NCBI GenBank assembly: GCA_946623915.1
Contig: CAMORQ010000134.1
Span: 1 to 5,889 of the forward strand
From: an uncultured Coriobacteriaceae bacterium
Lineage (GTDB): Bacteria; Actinomycetota; Coriobacteriia; Coriobacteriales; Eggerthellaceae
Length of the DNA: 5,889 nucleotides
Direction: 5' to 3'
Shown: positions 5,171 to 5,889 of the stretch, piece after piece
How the letters are laid out: each line of letters begins with the position of its first letter
How positions within the stretch are numbered: the stretch's first letter is position 1
Translations under genes and position numbers: made by a program
The notes under the pieces: model-generated
Told to the model about the DNA's origin: nothing
The model's input: only the letters and a program-made list of their open reading frames with translations
Databases searched by the model: none

Positions 5171-5647
5171 ATGGAACGTAGCGGCTCACAGAAATTTCTT
5201 TTGGTAATCTCGATCATCAACATCATTCTTGCGGTGTTCATCATCCTAAGTGGCATCGCTTTCAACCTTGCCGGAGGCGCGCTTGGTGCATCCAGCGCCG
5301 CCAACGAAGTAGCCAGCCAAGTAACCGCGGAAACGGGCGTTGCCGTAACTGGCGGACAGATTAGTTTCCTGGTCGTAGCCGGCGGGCTGCTGATGCTGCT
5401 GGACGGTATCGTGCGACTGGTCATGGGCATCCTGGGCGTTCGCGCCGCGAATGACAACCAAAAGATCATGCCCGTATGGGTTCTCGCCCTTGCCAGCCTT
5501 CTGATCAGCATTTTGGGCATCGTTTCCAACATCATCAACGGGCAGATGGGATCTCCGAGCGCCATTGGAGGCGCCATTGGAAGCATCGCCTTCTCGATCC
5601 TGATGTTCTGGGTCGCCAACAACATCAAAACCCAGGCGGGCAAGTAG
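5171..5647 (+). CDS. Small integral membrane protein, four predicted helices, function unknown
   Basis: This 158-residue protein has four hydrophobic stretches: about 9-34, 64-91, 100-123 and 131-150. A polar, small-residue segment (about 40-62) separates the first two, and a basic or polar turn (RAANDNQK, 91-98) sits between the second and third. The N-terminus is short and polar and the end (NNIKTQAGK) is basic, consistent with both ends being cytoplasmic. There is no cleavable signal peptide or catalytic motif. The start is secure: GAAAGGA (5157-5163) lies seven bases before ATG 5171. It has its own extended -10 promoter and an intrinsic terminator after it, so it is probably a single-gene unit. 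It looks like small membrane proteins of unknown role in Coriobacteriia, an impression only. It is probably host sequence to the right of the island. Confidence 0.8.
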   Translation: MERSGSQKFLLVISIINIILAVFIILSGIAFNLAGGALGASSAANEVASQVTAETGVAVTGGQISFLVVAGGLLMLLDGIVRLVMGILGVRAANDNQKIMPVWVLALASLLISILGIVSNIINGQMGSPSAIGGAIGSIAFSILMFWVANNIKTQAGK

Positions 5648-5680
5648 CCTTTCCGCCCAAACACCAATCGACGCATATGG

Positions 5681-5706
5681 AAGCGGCCCCGAGTGGGGCC
5701 GCTTTT
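5681..5706 (+). terminator. Rho-independent terminator after the membrane-protein gene
   Basis: A perfect ten-base-pair stem, AAGCGGCCCC (5681-5690) and GGGGCCGCTT (5695-5704), encloses the four-base loop GAGT. The T tract (5703-5706) begins within the 3' end of the stem. It begins 33 bases after the stop codon at 5645-5647. The minus-strand version has only a short T run, so it mainly serves the plus strand. Confidence 0.93.
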
Positions 5707-5746
5707 CGCATGGCGACTTTTGGATGGGCCTCGGTCGCCGGCAACA

Positions 5747-5889
5747 TTACCGGGCCGGGCGCGGCAAGATTTTCGCCTTCGTGGTCACATGCTCGGCTAC
5801 CGTGGCGATGCGCGCTTCGGTGATGTTGGGGGGTGCTCGACAGGACTTCGGCCTCGCACACGATACGCGTAGCCTGGCGCGTTTCGAGA
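5747..5889 (-). pseudogene. 3' end of an unrecognised minus-strand gene, apparently frameshifted at a G6 run
   Basis: Read on the minus strand from the right edge, one frame gives a coding-like LETRQATRIVCEAEVLSS. At the run of six G (plus strand 5826-5831) the next frame takes over with NITEARIATVAEHV and then KAKILPRPAR before TAA (5749-5747). Codons on both sides look typical of real genes, while continuing the first frame gives a His- and Pro-rich stretch unlike a protein. A one-base slip at the homopolymer would join them. The product is not recognised and the gene continues outside the window. It may be intact in the organism if the run length is a sequencing error. Confidence 0.35.

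Noticed and set aside
5023..5676. 217-codon minus-strand frame opposite the membrane-protein gene
   Set aside because: The composition is low-complexity (Met, Pro, Thr, Arg rich), it is antisense to a gene with promoter, ribosome binding site and terminator, and it runs through the terminator stem.
1..5889. CRISPR array, tRNA, rRNA or insertion sequence
   Set aside because: No regularly spaced repeats, cloverleaf-like tRNA sequence, rRNA-like stretch, transposase motif or terminal inverted repeats were seen on either strand.

Overview
The window carries a compact restriction-modification island between two small fragments of what is probably host chromosome. The moderate-to-high GC content, promoters sitting almost on top of start codons, a short peptide-deformylase-like protein with an 'AANMIG' motif and a four-helix membrane protein all suggest an actinobacterium, most likely of the Coriobacteriia (Eggerthellaceae-like gut bacteria). 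That placement is an inference from resemblance, not a proof.

Layout. Positions 1-236 hold the tail of an unrecognised gene that seems to need a frameshift to be read through. Positions 314-1687 encode a Sau3AI-type (MutH-fold) restriction endonuclease. Positions 1774-2187 encode a short peptide-deformylase-family protein placed between the restriction and modification genes. Positions 2359-3633 encode a cytosine-5 DNA methyltransferase with all main motifs, the expected partner methylating the C of GATC. Converging on it from the minus strand are an HNH endonuclease (3649-4413) and, upstream of that in the same apparent operon, a Nudix/MutT hydrolase (4448-4852). A 318-base intergenic stretch with short repeats and a strong extended -10 promoter leads to a four-helix membrane protein (5171-5647) that ends in a clear intrinsic terminator (5681-5706). 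The right edge has the end of a minus-strand gene that again appears frameshifted.

How it works together. The endonuclease would cut unmodified GATC and the methyltransferase would protect it. No controller (C) protein is visible. Instead, the methyltransferase promoter has a GATC inside its -35 box, a second in its spacer and a third just upstream, three sites within 24 bases, while the endonuclease promoter has none. This suggests that the methyltransferase is controlled by methylation or by its own binding at that promoter. The HNH nuclease could be a second, independent restriction activity, and the Nudix enzyme a nucleotide-pool cleaner. An imperfect 24-base direct repeat (248-272 and 5136-5159) brackets the whole R/def/M/HNH/Nudix block and may mark its insertion boundaries.
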